From assembly GCF_900491745.1 (NCBI RefSeq), contig NZ_UETR01000005.1:310001-374000 (forward strand): a stretch of DNA of 64,000 bases, in the 5' to 3' direction. This document shows positions 27,042 through 34,414 of this stretch, piece by piece; within the stretch, counting starts at the first letter, position 1, and each line of letters starts with the position of its first letter. The stretch comes from Amarolinea aalborgensis (GTDB lineage: Bacteria; Chloroflexota; Anaerolineae; SSC4; Amarolineaceae). The position numbers and the translations under genes are program-made. A model generated the notes under the pieces. The model had not been told where the DNA came from. It worked only from the letters and a program-made list of their open reading frames with translations, and did not search any database.

Positions 27042-28547
27042 CTATGCGGCCTCATCATCCAGCCGGCTAAGGGAGGCCACAATCTCCTCCAAGTGCAAGG
27101 CGCGTGAGCCTTTCACCAGAACCAAGTCCCCGCGCTGCACCATGCCGCGCAAAACGGTCACGGCCCCGGCATTGTCATCCACCTGCGCGACGCTGCCTGG
27201 CGTCATACCGGCGTTCAGCGCCTCATCGGCAATCAAACGCGCCAGCGGGCCGACCGTCACCAGCTTCGCCACCACATCGGCAGCGCGCTGGCCCACCTTG
27301 CGGTGCCCAAGCTCGGTGTGATCGCCCAATTCGAGCATGTCGCCCAGGACAGCAATGCGGCGCGCGTCGGAAGCCACCGGGAGATCGGCCAGCAAATTGA
27401 GCGCAGCCAGGGTTGCAGCCGGGCTGGCGCTGTAGGTGTCATCAATGATCGTGATGCCGCGCAGGCCAGGCGCCACCACCAGGCGCAGCTGACCCTGCAC
27501 GTCTTGCAAGCCCTCGACGATCTCTTGCCAGTTCAAACCTTCGATCAGGCCAACCGCCGCGGCCCGCAGCGCTGTGTGCACGCTGTGGCGCCCCAACATC
27601 GGCGCTTTGATATGCAAATGCTCGCCCGCATAGTGAAGGACAAAGCGGATGCCATCCTGCCCTTCGCTGACCACCTCATCCGCCCAGAGGTCAGCGCGGC
27701 TGTCGAGGCCATAGGTGAAAACACGCGCCGCGCTGCGTGCGGCCATCTCCATCACGAGCGGATCATCGCGGTTGAGAATAGCCACCCCGGCGGCCGGCAA
27801 GGCCTCAACCAACTCAGCCTTGGCCTGGGCAATGCGCTCGATACTGCCCGCGCGCTCCAGGTGCACGGGGCCGACGTTGGTGATTACGCCAATGTTGGGC
27901 CGCGCCAGGCGTGCGAGCAGTGCAATGTCGCCTGGGTAGTACATGCCCATTTCAAGCACCGCACGCTGCACGCTTGTGGTCAAGCGCAGCAGGGTCAACG
28001 GCACGCCAATCTCATTGTTCTGATTTCCCATGCTCTTCAGCGTCGAAAAACGCTGCGCCAGCACGGAGGCCACCGATTCTTTGGTGCTCGTTTTGCCCAC
28101 ACTGCCGGTGATGCCAACCACCCGCAGACCGCTCACCGCGCCGCAGTCGGCGCGCCAGGCCGCGGCCCAGGCTTGCAGCGCGCGCAGTGAGTTTTCCACG
28201 CGCAAGATGAGCGGCTTGCCGGTCGGCGGCCAGTTCGGAGGTGAAGCTGAGTGTTGGAGCGTGAATGCTCGGGTATCCACGAGCCAACACTCAGCATCTG
28301 GAACCACGTCCTGCTCCACGATGGCCGCCACGGCCCCTCGGCGCAAGGCGTCGGTCACAAAGGAATGGCCGTCGGTGCGTTCCCCAGGTAGGGCCACGAA
28401 CACCGCGCCCGGTTCAACCTGCCGCGAATCAACCACCACGGTTGAGATCGGCAACCGGAGATCAGAGATCGCCGCGGTTGACGGTTGGTGAGTCAATACA
28501 GCAACCAAATGTGACAAGGTCAATGGCAACATCGGTTTATCCGTCAC
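27042..28547 (-). CDS. murF: UDP-MurNAc-tripeptide--D-Ala-D-Ala ligase
   Basis: 501 residues. It adds the D-Ala-D-Ala dipeptide to complete the pentapeptide. Motifs: VVDSRQVEPGAVFVALPGER near the N terminus, the P-loop VVGITGSVGKTSTKESVAS, the NQNNEIGVPLTLLRL signature, and IIDDTYSASPAATLAALNLL. Two stretches look inserted: AAISDLRLPIST near residue 25, and the DTRAFTLQHSASPP segment near residue 90, whose DNA contains a 12-bp inverted repeat (28246-28295). The reading frame stays intact. Confidence 0.95.
   Translation of the reverse strand: MTDKPMLPLTLSHLVAVLTHQPSTAAISDLRLPISTVVVDSRQVEPGAVFVALPGERTDGHSFVTDALRRGAVAAIVEQDVVPDAECWLVDTRAFTLQHSASPPNWPPTGKPLILRVENSLRALQAWAAAWRADCGAVSGLRVVGITGSVGKTSTKESVASVLAQRFSTLKSMGNQNNEIGVPLTLLRLTTSVQRAVLEMGMYYPGDIALLARLARPNIGVITNVGPVHLERAGSIERIAQAKAELVEALPAAGVAILNRDDPLVMEMAARSAARVFTYGLDSRADLWADEVVSEGQDGIRFVLHYAGEHLHIKAPMLGRHSVHTALRAAAVGLIEGLNWQEIVEGLQDVQGQLRLVVAPGLRGITIIDDTYSASPAATLAALNLLADLPVASDARRIAVLGDMLELGDHTELGHRKVGQRAADVVAKLVTVGPLARLIADEALNAGMTPGSVAQVDDNAGAVTVLRGMVQRGDLVLVKGSRALHLEEIVASLSRLDDEAA
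28246..28295. repeat. In-frame palindromic insert within murF
   Basis: A perfect 12-bp inverted repeat, GCTGAGTGTTGG (28246-28257) and CCAACACTCAGC (28284-28295), with a further short GCTCG/CGAGC pair inside. It falls in the murF coding sequence and encodes a segment that interrupts the usual MurF alignment without breaking the frame. Confidence 0.7.
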
Positions 28548-28564
28548 TGGATTGCATCATCGGT

Positions 28565-30277
28565 TTATTCATCACTGGGGGGAATGTTCATCAAGGCAAA
28601 GAGTCGTCGCGCCAGGCGCTGGAAGGTCGGCGCACTGGTATGCCCCGCCCACACCGATAAGCGCGTCTTGTCCAGCTTGACCAGCACCGCAAAGCGCGGG
28701 TCGGAGGCCGGCGCATAACCGACGTAGGTCGAAATGGTCAAATCCGAATCGTACGCGGTGCGGCCTGGAATCTCAGCCGTGCCGGTTTTGCCCGCAATGC
28801 GATAGCCAGGCACCGCAGCTTGGTTGGTGCCGCCCTTTTCCACCACGCTCACCAGTACGTCCGTCATCAAACGCGCGGTCTGCGGCGAAATCGCGATGCG
28901 CGCGGGCGACGGTTCAATCTCGTACCAGCGCCCATGATCTACGATGGCCTTGACGACATGGGGCCGCATCATCACGCCGTTGTTGGCCACAGCCGACACG
29001 GCGCAGATCATCTGCATGGGCGTGACGCTGATGCCTTGACCAAAGGCATTGGTCGCCAGGTCGGACGGGCTCCATTCCGTACTGGATTTGGGCTTTTTGA
29101 CAATGCCGCGCACCTCACCGGCCAGGTCAACGCCGGTGACATTGCCGAAGCCAAAACGCTCGACGTAGGAATAGAACGTGTCGGCGCCCATCGCCAGGGC
29201 CACCTGCGCCGAACCGATGTTCAAGGAATTCTGCAAAATCGTCGGAATGGCGACCTTGCCGTGCGCCTGGCGGTCCGAGTTGCGAATCTGCCGTTCGCCC
29301 ACCTCCAGAACGCCGACATCTTCGAACTTCTGATCGAGCGTCACTTTGCCCGAATCAAGGCCAGAGGCCATGGTGACAATCTTGAAGACCGAACCTGGTT
29401 CATAGAGCAGTCCGAGCGCCGGGTCGGCAAATGGGTCATGCTGATCAGGCGCGGCCTGCACTTCATAGAACGTGTTCGGCGAGTAGCCGGGCGCGGAAGC
29501 CATGCCCAATATCTCGCCGGTCTTCGGGTCCATGACGATAATCGTGCCGCCGGTCGCGCCATAATAGTCTACAGCGAACTTCAGCTCATCTTCGACTGCG
29601 GCCTGGATGCGGCGATCAATCGTCAAGACCAAATCACGACCAACAGCCGACGGAATATCCAGGCTAAAGTCCGGGGACAAGGGACGCACGTGATTCTCCA
29701 GGTTCGTGACGGCCATGTCGCCATTCTCGCGCAGAAAAGCGTCGTATTTGGCCTCCACCCCATAGCGACCAATCTGGTCGGCTGTGGCAAAACCGAGCAC
29801 AAAGGCGCCGTTCGTATCTTCTGGATAGAAGCGCCGCGGCAAGCGTTCCACGCGCAGCGAGCCGGTTTTCCAGCGCTCGATCTCGGCGGCGGCGGCCTGG
29901 CTGGCGTAGAATTTGAGCACGGTCACGCCGCCGCGATGGTTGCGCAGGCGTTTTTCCAACTCAACGGGCGGCATCTGCAGCCACGGCGCGAGGCGCTGCG
30001 TCAACGAAATAATCGCGGTTTCAGTGATCGCACCGACGGCTGAAATCTGATACCGCACCGCATCCGTCGCCAACAGATTGCCCGCGCGATCCACAATACT
30101 GCCGCGATGCGGGGGCAAGGAGTTGCCATACTGGTTTTGACCTTGAGCCGCAGGCGCGGCCGCAGCCTTGAGCACCTGCAGGCGCACCAGCTGTAGGCCG
30201 ATCGCAACGAGGACAATTACAATGGCGGCAAATACGGCCCGTACGCGTGGCAAAGAACGCTGTGTGAGAGACTCCAT
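28565..30277 (-). CDS. ftsI: Peptidoglycan transpeptidase FtsI/PBP2-type
   Basis: 570 residues. Class B penicillin-binding protein that crosslinks septal peptidoglycan with FtsW. An N-terminal membrane anchor (VFAAIVIVLVAIGLQLVRLQ) is followed by the dimerisation domain (HRGSIVDRAGNLLATD) and a transpeptidase domain. The catalytic SxxK is SVFK (Ser at about 296), the second motif is SLN in NSLNIGSAQ, and the third is KTGTAE near residue 497. There is no PASTA domain at the C terminus. The second motif has Leu where Ser or Ala is more common. Confidence 0.94.
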   Translation of the reverse strand: MESLTQRSLPRVRAVFAAIVIVLVAIGLQLVRLQVLKAAAAPAAQGQNQYGNSLPPHRGSIVDRAGNLLATDAVRYQISAVGAITETAIISLTQRLAPWLQMPPVELEKRLRNHRGGVTVLKFYASQAAAAEIERWKTGSLRVERLPRRFYPEDTNGAFVLGFATADQIGRYGVEAKYDAFLRENGDMAVTNLENHVRPLSPDFSLDIPSAVGRDLVLTIDRRIQAAVEDELKFAVDYYGATGGTIIVMDPKTGEILGMASAPGYSPNTFYEVQAAPDQHDPFADPALGLLYEPGSVFKIVTMASGLDSGKVTLDQKFEDVGVLEVGERQIRNSDRQAHGKVAIPTILQNSLNIGSAQVALAMGADTFYSYVERFGFGNVTGVDLAGEVRGIVKKPKSSTEWSPSDLATNAFGQGISVTPMQMICAVSAVANNGVMMRPHVVKAIVDHGRWYEIEPSPARIAISPQTARLMTDVLVSVVEKGGTNQAAVPGYRIAGKTGTAEIPGRTAYDSDLTISTYVGYAPASDPRFAVLVKLDKTRLSVWAGHTSAPTFQRLARRLFALMNIPPSDE

Positions 30278-30289
30278 GCGCGATAGCCC

Positions 30290-30670
30290 CTAGCGATGAA
30301 CAAGGCTTCCAGGTGCGCCGGCGGCAACGGGCAGCTCGGGCACCGTCACGTACACGCGGCGATCGGCCGCGATAAAACCAGCCGCTTTCGCGCGTGCTTC
30401 CAGCGCACTCATGCTCGTGTACTGGCTGATCTGGACACGCAGTTCAGCATTGGCGATACGCATTTCCTGGTAGCGCGCCTGGGCCACAAAAATCTCATGC
30501 TGCGCTGCGGCCATCTCGCCGTTGGGCAAGAGCAGGGCAAAAAAAGCCAGGCACACGACAAACAGCACCGCCAGGTAAAGTCCTGTCTGCTCACCCGCTG
30601 TCATACTGCGACGGCGGCGATTGAAGATGGTTAGCGGCCGCCACAACGTTCTCGGTATCGGAAATAGCAT
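30290..30670 (-). CDS. ftsL: FtsL-like septum-site membrane protein
   Basis: 126 residues from the ATG at 30670, which follows GGAGGTGACCCCT. One membrane helix (GLYLAVLFVVCLAFFALLLP) is followed by a coiled-coil-like stretch (YQEMRIANAELRVQISQYTS) and a short tail. Size, topology and place between rsmH and ftsI fit FtsL/DivIC-type proteins, which bind FtsQ and activate FtsWI. Sequence identity in this family is low, so the call rests on architecture and synteny. Confidence 0.8.
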   Translation of the reverse strand: MLFPIPRTLWRPLTIFNRRRRSMTAGEQTGLYLAVLFVVCLAFFALLLPNGEMAAAQHEIFVAQARYQEMRIANAELRVQISQYTSMSALEARAKAAGFIAADRRVYVTVPELPVAAGAPGSLVHR

Positions 30671-30713
30671 AGGGGTCACCTCCAGCGCGCCCTGATAGTC
30701 GTAGGCTAGGTTT

Positions 30714-31661
30714 TCAGGCGATTTTCTCGGCAGCCCGCAGTCGTGCGCTGCGACTGCGGGAGTTGCGACGGATCTCGGCCTCGCCAGCCATGATAGGCTT
30801 CTTCGTGATGAGGCGCAGGCGAGCATGATGTCCGCACACACAGACTGGCAGACGGGGGGGACAAATGCAATCGCTGGCTTCGCGCTGCATGAACTGCTTG
30901 ACTGCGCGATCCTCCAGGGAATGAAAACTGATGACAGCCAGGCGCCCGCCGAGCTGCAGCAAGTCCAGCGCCTGGGGCAGCACCCTTTCCAGCGCGCCTA
31001 GTTCATCGTTCACCGCAATCCGCAGCGCCTGGAAGGTGCGCGTGGCTGGGTGAATGTGTTCATGGCGCCCTCCCACGGCCCGGGCGATCACCTCGGCCGC
31101 GGCGCGGGCTTCGACCACGGGGCGGGCGGCCACCAGGGCACGCGCAATGCGCCGCGAGAGGCGCTCTTCGCCGTAGCGAAAAATCAAATCAGCCAGTTCA
31201 GTCTCTTCCAGCGTGTTCACCAAGTCAGCGGCTGAGCGCCCCACAGCCGGGTTGAAACGCATGTCCAGGCGGTCGTCGCCCAAGAAGCTAAAGCCGCGGC
31301 CGTCAGCAGACAACTGATACGATGACAGGCCGAGATCGAGCACAATGGCCGCGGGGGTCATGCGGTAGGCGCCGGCGACGATGCGCATCTGATCGAAATT
31401 GGCCTGCGCCAGCACCACGCGCTCGCCGAACGGCGCCAGGCGGATGCGCGCGCGCGCCACGGCAGCCGGGTCCGCATCCAACCCCAGGAGGCGGCCAGTG
31501 GGAGCGGTGGCCTGCAAGATCGCCTCGGCGTGCCCCGCGCCGCCCAACGTCCCATCAATCACATCGGCGCCGGACTGCAGGGCCAAGGCTTCGAGGGTTT
31601 CCGCCAGTAGCACAGGCACGTGACCTTCAGCCACAGCGGTCACCGTGGTTTGCGCAGCCAT
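30714..31661 (-). CDS. rsmH: 16S rRNA (cytosine(1402)-N(4))-methyltransferase
   Basis: 315 residues from the ATG at 31661, two bases after the mraZ stop. RsmH (MraW) methylates N4 of C1402 in 16S rRNA. Motifs are HVPVLLAETLEALAL, the SAM loop DGTLGGAGHAEAIL, LDLGLSSYQLSADGRGFSF, and VISFHSLEDRAVKQFM. The open frame upstream to 31751 overlaps mraZ and is rejected. Confidence 0.96.
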   Translation of the reverse strand: MAAQTTVTAVAEGHVPVLLAETLEALALQSGADVIDGTLGGAGHAEAILQATAPTGRLLGLDADPAAVARARIRLAPFGERVVLAQANFDQMRIVAGAYRMTPAAIVLDLGLSSYQLSADGRGFSFLGDDRLDMRFNPAVGRSAADLVNTLEETELADLIFRYGEERLSRRIARALVAARPVVEARAAAEVIARAVGGRHEHIHPATRTFQALRIAVNDELGALERVLPQALDLLQLGGRLAVISFHSLEDRAVKQFMQREASDCICPPRLPVCVCGHHARLRLITKKPIMAGEAEIRRNSRSRSARLRAAEKIA

Positions 31662-31663
31662 AC

Positions 31664-32095
31664 CTAGACGCTCAACGCCCGGAACAGAGACGTCATCTCG
31701 TTGTCCTGCATCAGGTGTGCGCGTCGCGTCTGCCAGAACTCCGGCGTCCATAGTTCCAGGTGGGTGCCAACGCCGGCCACGATGACGTTGCTGGTGATAC
31801 TGGCAAATTCGCGCAGCTCCGGTGGGAGAATGAACCGGCCTTGCGCGTCCAACTCCAGATCGGCGGCTTCCGCATATAGCCAGCGGCGTAGTTCACCCAC
31901 GGCCAAATCGGTCAGCATTGGCTTATCATCCAGGCGGTGCGCCAGGCTGAGCCATTCGTTCATCGGCAGTACGATCAGATAATCGCCCATGCCGCGCGTC
32001 ACCACTCCACCTGGAGCCAGCGCAGCCCGGTATTTGGACGGAATCGTCAAGCGCCCCTTGCTGTCGAGTACGTGCTCAGCGCGACCGATGAACAT
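31664..32095 (-). CDS. mraZ: Transcriptional regulator MraZ
   Basis: 143 residues with the two SpoVT/AbrB-like MraZ repeats: GRAEHVLDSKGRLTIPSKYR and LELDAQGRFILPPELREFA. MraZ binds repeated TGGGN boxes upstream of its own operon and usually represses dcw transcription. Such boxes are present at 32148-32162. It is the first gene of the operon; the ribosome binding site (GGGGAA) is weak. Confidence 0.96.
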   Translation of the reverse strand: MFIGRAEHVLDSKGRLTIPSKYRAALAPGGVVTRGMGDYLIVLPMNEWLSLAHRLDDKPMLTDLAVGELRRWLYAEAADLELDAQGRFILPPELREFASITSNVIVAGVGTHLELWTPEFWQTRRAHLMQDNEMTSLFRALSV

Positions 32096-32106
32096 TTGTT
32101 CTAATT

Positions 32107-32162
32107 CCCCACTCAGGCCAAAAAACGAACTAATTTCAGGATTTTTGCCCCACTTTTACCCA
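32107..32162 (-). promoter_or_regulatory. MraZ operator boxes upstream of mraZ
   Basis: On the minus strand TGGGT (32162-32158), five bases, TGGGG (32152-32148): the exact TGGGN-N5-TGGGN spacing known for MraZ-bound repeats. A third TGGGG lies at 32111-32107, close to the mraZ start. The boxes lie just downstream of the -10, where bound MraZ would block transcription. Confidence 0.7.
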
Positions 32163-32169
32163 CAAGTCA

Positions 32170-32197
32170 ATTATACAGGGTATTTTGATTTTGTCTA
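32170..32197 (-). promoter_or_regulatory. Promoter of the dcw operon
   Basis: TAGACA (32197-32192), 16 bases, TATAAT (32175-32170). The -10 is perfect. The start would be near 32163, at the edge of the first MraZ box, with a leader of about 70 bases. Confidence 0.75.
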
Positions 32198-32281
32198 GTC
32201 CTTGACAGGGCGAGTTTGGGATGACTTTTGAACTTGCTGACATTTTCTTCAGGTTGGATAGAGCACACGTGGAGAGGAAAC

Positions 32282-32316
32282 AAAAAAACGCCCTCACGAT
32301 TTAGCGTGAGGGCGTT
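32282..32316 (-). terminator. Terminator of tRNA-Glu
   Basis: 12-bp perfect stem AACGCCCTCACG / CGTGAGGGCGTT (32287-32298 and 32305-32316) with a 6-base loop. On the minus strand it runs directly into seven T residues. It separates the tRNA transcript from the mraZ promoter. Confidence 0.9.
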
Positions 32317-32317
32317 C

Positions 32318-32393
<76 letters not shown>

Positions 32394-32405
32394 GTGGACA
32401 GGCAC

Positions 32406-32433
32406 ATTATAATGAGGATGTAGAAGCTGTCAA
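32406..32433 (-). promoter_or_regulatory. Promoter of tRNA-Glu
   Basis: TTGACA (32433-32428), 16 bases, TATAAT (32411-32406): both hexamers perfect. Transcription would start about 6 bases before the mature tRNA 5' end. Confidence 0.85.
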
Positions 32434-32450
32434 GTTAAGGGATGGTTGGC

Positions 32451-32479
32451 TTGACTACCCATCCGAATGAAGGTATCAT
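32451..32479 (+). promoter_or_regulatory. Promoter of the resB-like gene
   Basis: TTGACT (32451-32456), 17 bases, TATCAT (32474-32479). The start would be near 32487, about 20 bases before the GTG at 32508. It is divergent from, and adjacent to, the tRNA-Glu promoter. Confidence 0.65.
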
Positions 32480-32507
32480 GCGCTCATGATTCGTTGCGGG
32501 AGTTGTT

Positions 32508-33989
32508 GTGGTTGGCTCTGGCCCAAACTTGACTGATCCGTTGATGCAACCGAAAACTGCGGCGCTCGACTGGTTGACACGGCTGTGGCGCCTGGCGGGC
32601 GCGCGGCGTACGTTCCTCATTTTGGTCATCCCCTTGATTCTGGGGTTAGCCGCGGCTGTTTTTCTGCCGCAATCGCCCCAGCCATTGGCCGCGCCTGACA
32701 CTGCCGCCTACCAACGTTCGCTGCAGCAGCTCGCCGCCGCCTACGGCGCGCTCGGCTCGGTCTGGCTAACGCTCGGCTTTTTCGCCATCGGCCAGGCGGC
32801 TTGGCTGCGCCTCGTCTTGGCTGCGCTCGCCGTCCACAATCTGGTGCGCCTGGCCGATCAATGCCTGCTCTGGATTCATTTGCGGCGGCCAACCCTGGAT
32901 TCGCCGCTGCCGCCCAGTGGGCTTGCCGTCAGCGAGGTGCGCGTGCCCACCACAGCCGCCGCTGCCGCCGACCTGATCCTGACTGAACTGCGCTCACGCT
33001 TTCGTCAAGTCATCAGCGGAGCGGCGCCGCCGGTTGACGGTGGCGAGGATCAACGAATCGCCATTCATGCGACGCGCGGCGCCTGGGGGGCTGTGGGCAA
33101 CATCCTGAGCTACCTGGGCCCTGTGTTGATCATCCTGGCGTTGTTCATCAGCGAACAGGCCGGCTGGAGCGAAGACCATATCCAACTGGCGCCCGGCGAA
33201 ACCTGGCAGAGTCGGTTTCATCCTGGCTTCAGCCTGACCGCAGGCGACATCGGCAGCGCGTCCCAGATTACCGTCAGTCTCGGCGCACAAACGGCCGTGG
33301 TCAGCATCGGGCCGCGAGCCGCAGCCGCGCCGGGCGGGGCGCGCCTCATCCCCGCGGGCAGCGGCCCTGCCCTGCAGGTCAGCGTGAATGACAGCAACGG
33401 GCGTGCGCTCACCCTCCGCCCCCTGACCGGCGGCAGCCAGTCTGTCCAGCAATCCGTGTTGTTCGATCGGCCTCAGATTGAGCAGAGCCTGGCGCTGCCC
33501 TTACGCAGCCAGGTCTTGCGCGTGGTCTACTACCCCAACCTGCCTGAACAAGGCTACACAGGGCCAGTCTTCCTGGCCCAGGCGTTTGCGTTAGGCGAGG
33601 ACGCGCCCATTTTCAGCGCATTTTTGGAAGAGAATGGACAAACCACCGTCAACGATCCTGCCACACAGGACGCCTTCCATTTGAAGGGCGTACGCTTCGT
33701 TCAACTCGATGCCGTATTCGATCCAGGACTGCCGTTTGCCCTGGCCGGCGGGCTGCTGACGCTGTGCGGGCTGCTGATGGCCCAGGCGAAGTCGCCCACA
33801 CGCGCCTGGGCCTGGCTCGTTGGCCGTGCGGACGAGACGATCGTCACCCTCGCCTTGCTGGGCAGCGGCCCGTGGACACGCGCCGAGTTGGCCGCCCTCC
33901 AGGATGCACTGGCCGGGATGACGGCCGAGCGCGGCCAGCCAACTTCAGACCTGGCCCAGGATGCGGGCGCTGTGAGCGCAGGCGCATGA
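32508..33989 (+). CDS. ResB-like cytochrome c biogenesis protein
   Basis: 493 residues from a GTG with GGGAG upstream; an ATG at 32544 is the alternative. Four membrane segments are visible: FLILVIPLILGLAAAVFLPQ, the segment around AWLRLVLAALAVHNLVRLAD, GNILSYLGPVLIILALFISE, and one near residue 410 (FALAGGLLTLCGLLMAQ), with a large extracytoplasmic region between the last two. The order, and the TRGAWGAVGNILSYLGPVLI segment, fit ResB/Ccs1, which works with CcsA to attach haem to cytochrome c. Identity is low, so the call is by architecture. It overlaps the small CcsA-like gene as ATGA. Confidence 0.65.
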   Translation: MVGSGPNLTDPLMQPKTAALDWLTRLWRLAGARRTFLILVIPLILGLAAAVFLPQSPQPLAAPDTAAYQRSLQQLAAAYGALGSVWLTLGFFAIGQAAWLRLVLAALAVHNLVRLADQCLLWIHLRRPTLDSPLPPSGLAVSEVRVPTTAAAAADLILTELRSRFRQVISGAAPPVDGGEDQRIAIHATRGAWGAVGNILSYLGPVLIILALFISEQAGWSEDHIQLAPGETWQSRFHPGFSLTAGDIGSASQITVSLGAQTAVVSIGPRAAAAPGGARLIPAGSGPALQVSVNDSNGRALTLRPLTGGSQSVQQSVLFDRPQIEQSLALPLRSQVLRVVYYPNLPEQGYTGPVFLAQAFALGEDAPIFSAFLEENGQTTVNDPATQDAFHLKGVRFVQLDAVFDPGLPFALAGGLLTLCGLLMAQAKSPTRAWAWLVGRADETIVTLALLGSGPWTRAELAALQDALAGMTAERGQPTSDLAQDAGAVSAGA

Positions 33990-34396
33990 GCGCGTTCATG
34001 ACCCTCGTTCAATGGGCGGTCTGGGCGATGGTGGCCGCAGCGACGCTCGTTGGAATCCTCAGCCAACTGCTCGAGCTGTTAGCCATACGCCGCCCCTTCG
34101 GTGAAGGCTTATCTGGGCCGGCACGGCGCGCCTGGCGTCTGAGCGGCATCAGCCTGCTTGGCTTGACCGCCGCCTTGGCGCTCAACTTCTGGCTGCAGGC
34201 GCAGCGCACAGGCCATTATTGGCCGCAAGAGCCGTTCGCCGCCTGGGCGGTGATCCTGTGGCTGCTCATCCTGGGCTACCGCCGCAGCCGCTTCCAGCTG
34301 GCGCTAACCCGTTGGCAGCTTTCGCTGTTGAGCCTGACTGCGCTGATCGCGTCTCTGGTCGAAGCCGGGCTGCTCATCAGCGCGCTGCCCCACTGA
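33986..34396 (+). CDS. Small CcsA-like membrane protein
   Basis: 136 residues, four membrane helices, start overlapping the ResB-like stop as ATGA. The segment HYWPQEPFAAWAVILWLLIL aligns by eye with the tryptophan-rich core of CcsA/ResC (usual pattern YWSWDPKExW), but the central Trp, Asp and Lys are changed. Complete CcsA proteins are much longer. This is therefore either a shortened, possibly non-haem CcsA relative or a separate small partner. The pairing with the ResB-like gene supports the family link; function is uncertain. Confidence 0.6.
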   Translation: MSAFMTLVQWAVWAMVAAATLVGILSQLLELLAIRRPFGEGLSGPARRAWRLSGISLLGLTAALALNFWLQAQRTGHYWPQEPFAAWAVILWLLILGYRRSRFQLALTRWQLSLLSLTALIASLVEAGLLISALPH

Positions 34397-34414
34397 GGAA
34401 AACACGCCGGTCCC

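Noticed and set aside
28820..30043. 407-codon plus-strand frame opposite ftsI
   Set aside because: It mirrors the coding bias of the ftsI gene on the other strand and has no recognisable protein features or ribosome binding site.
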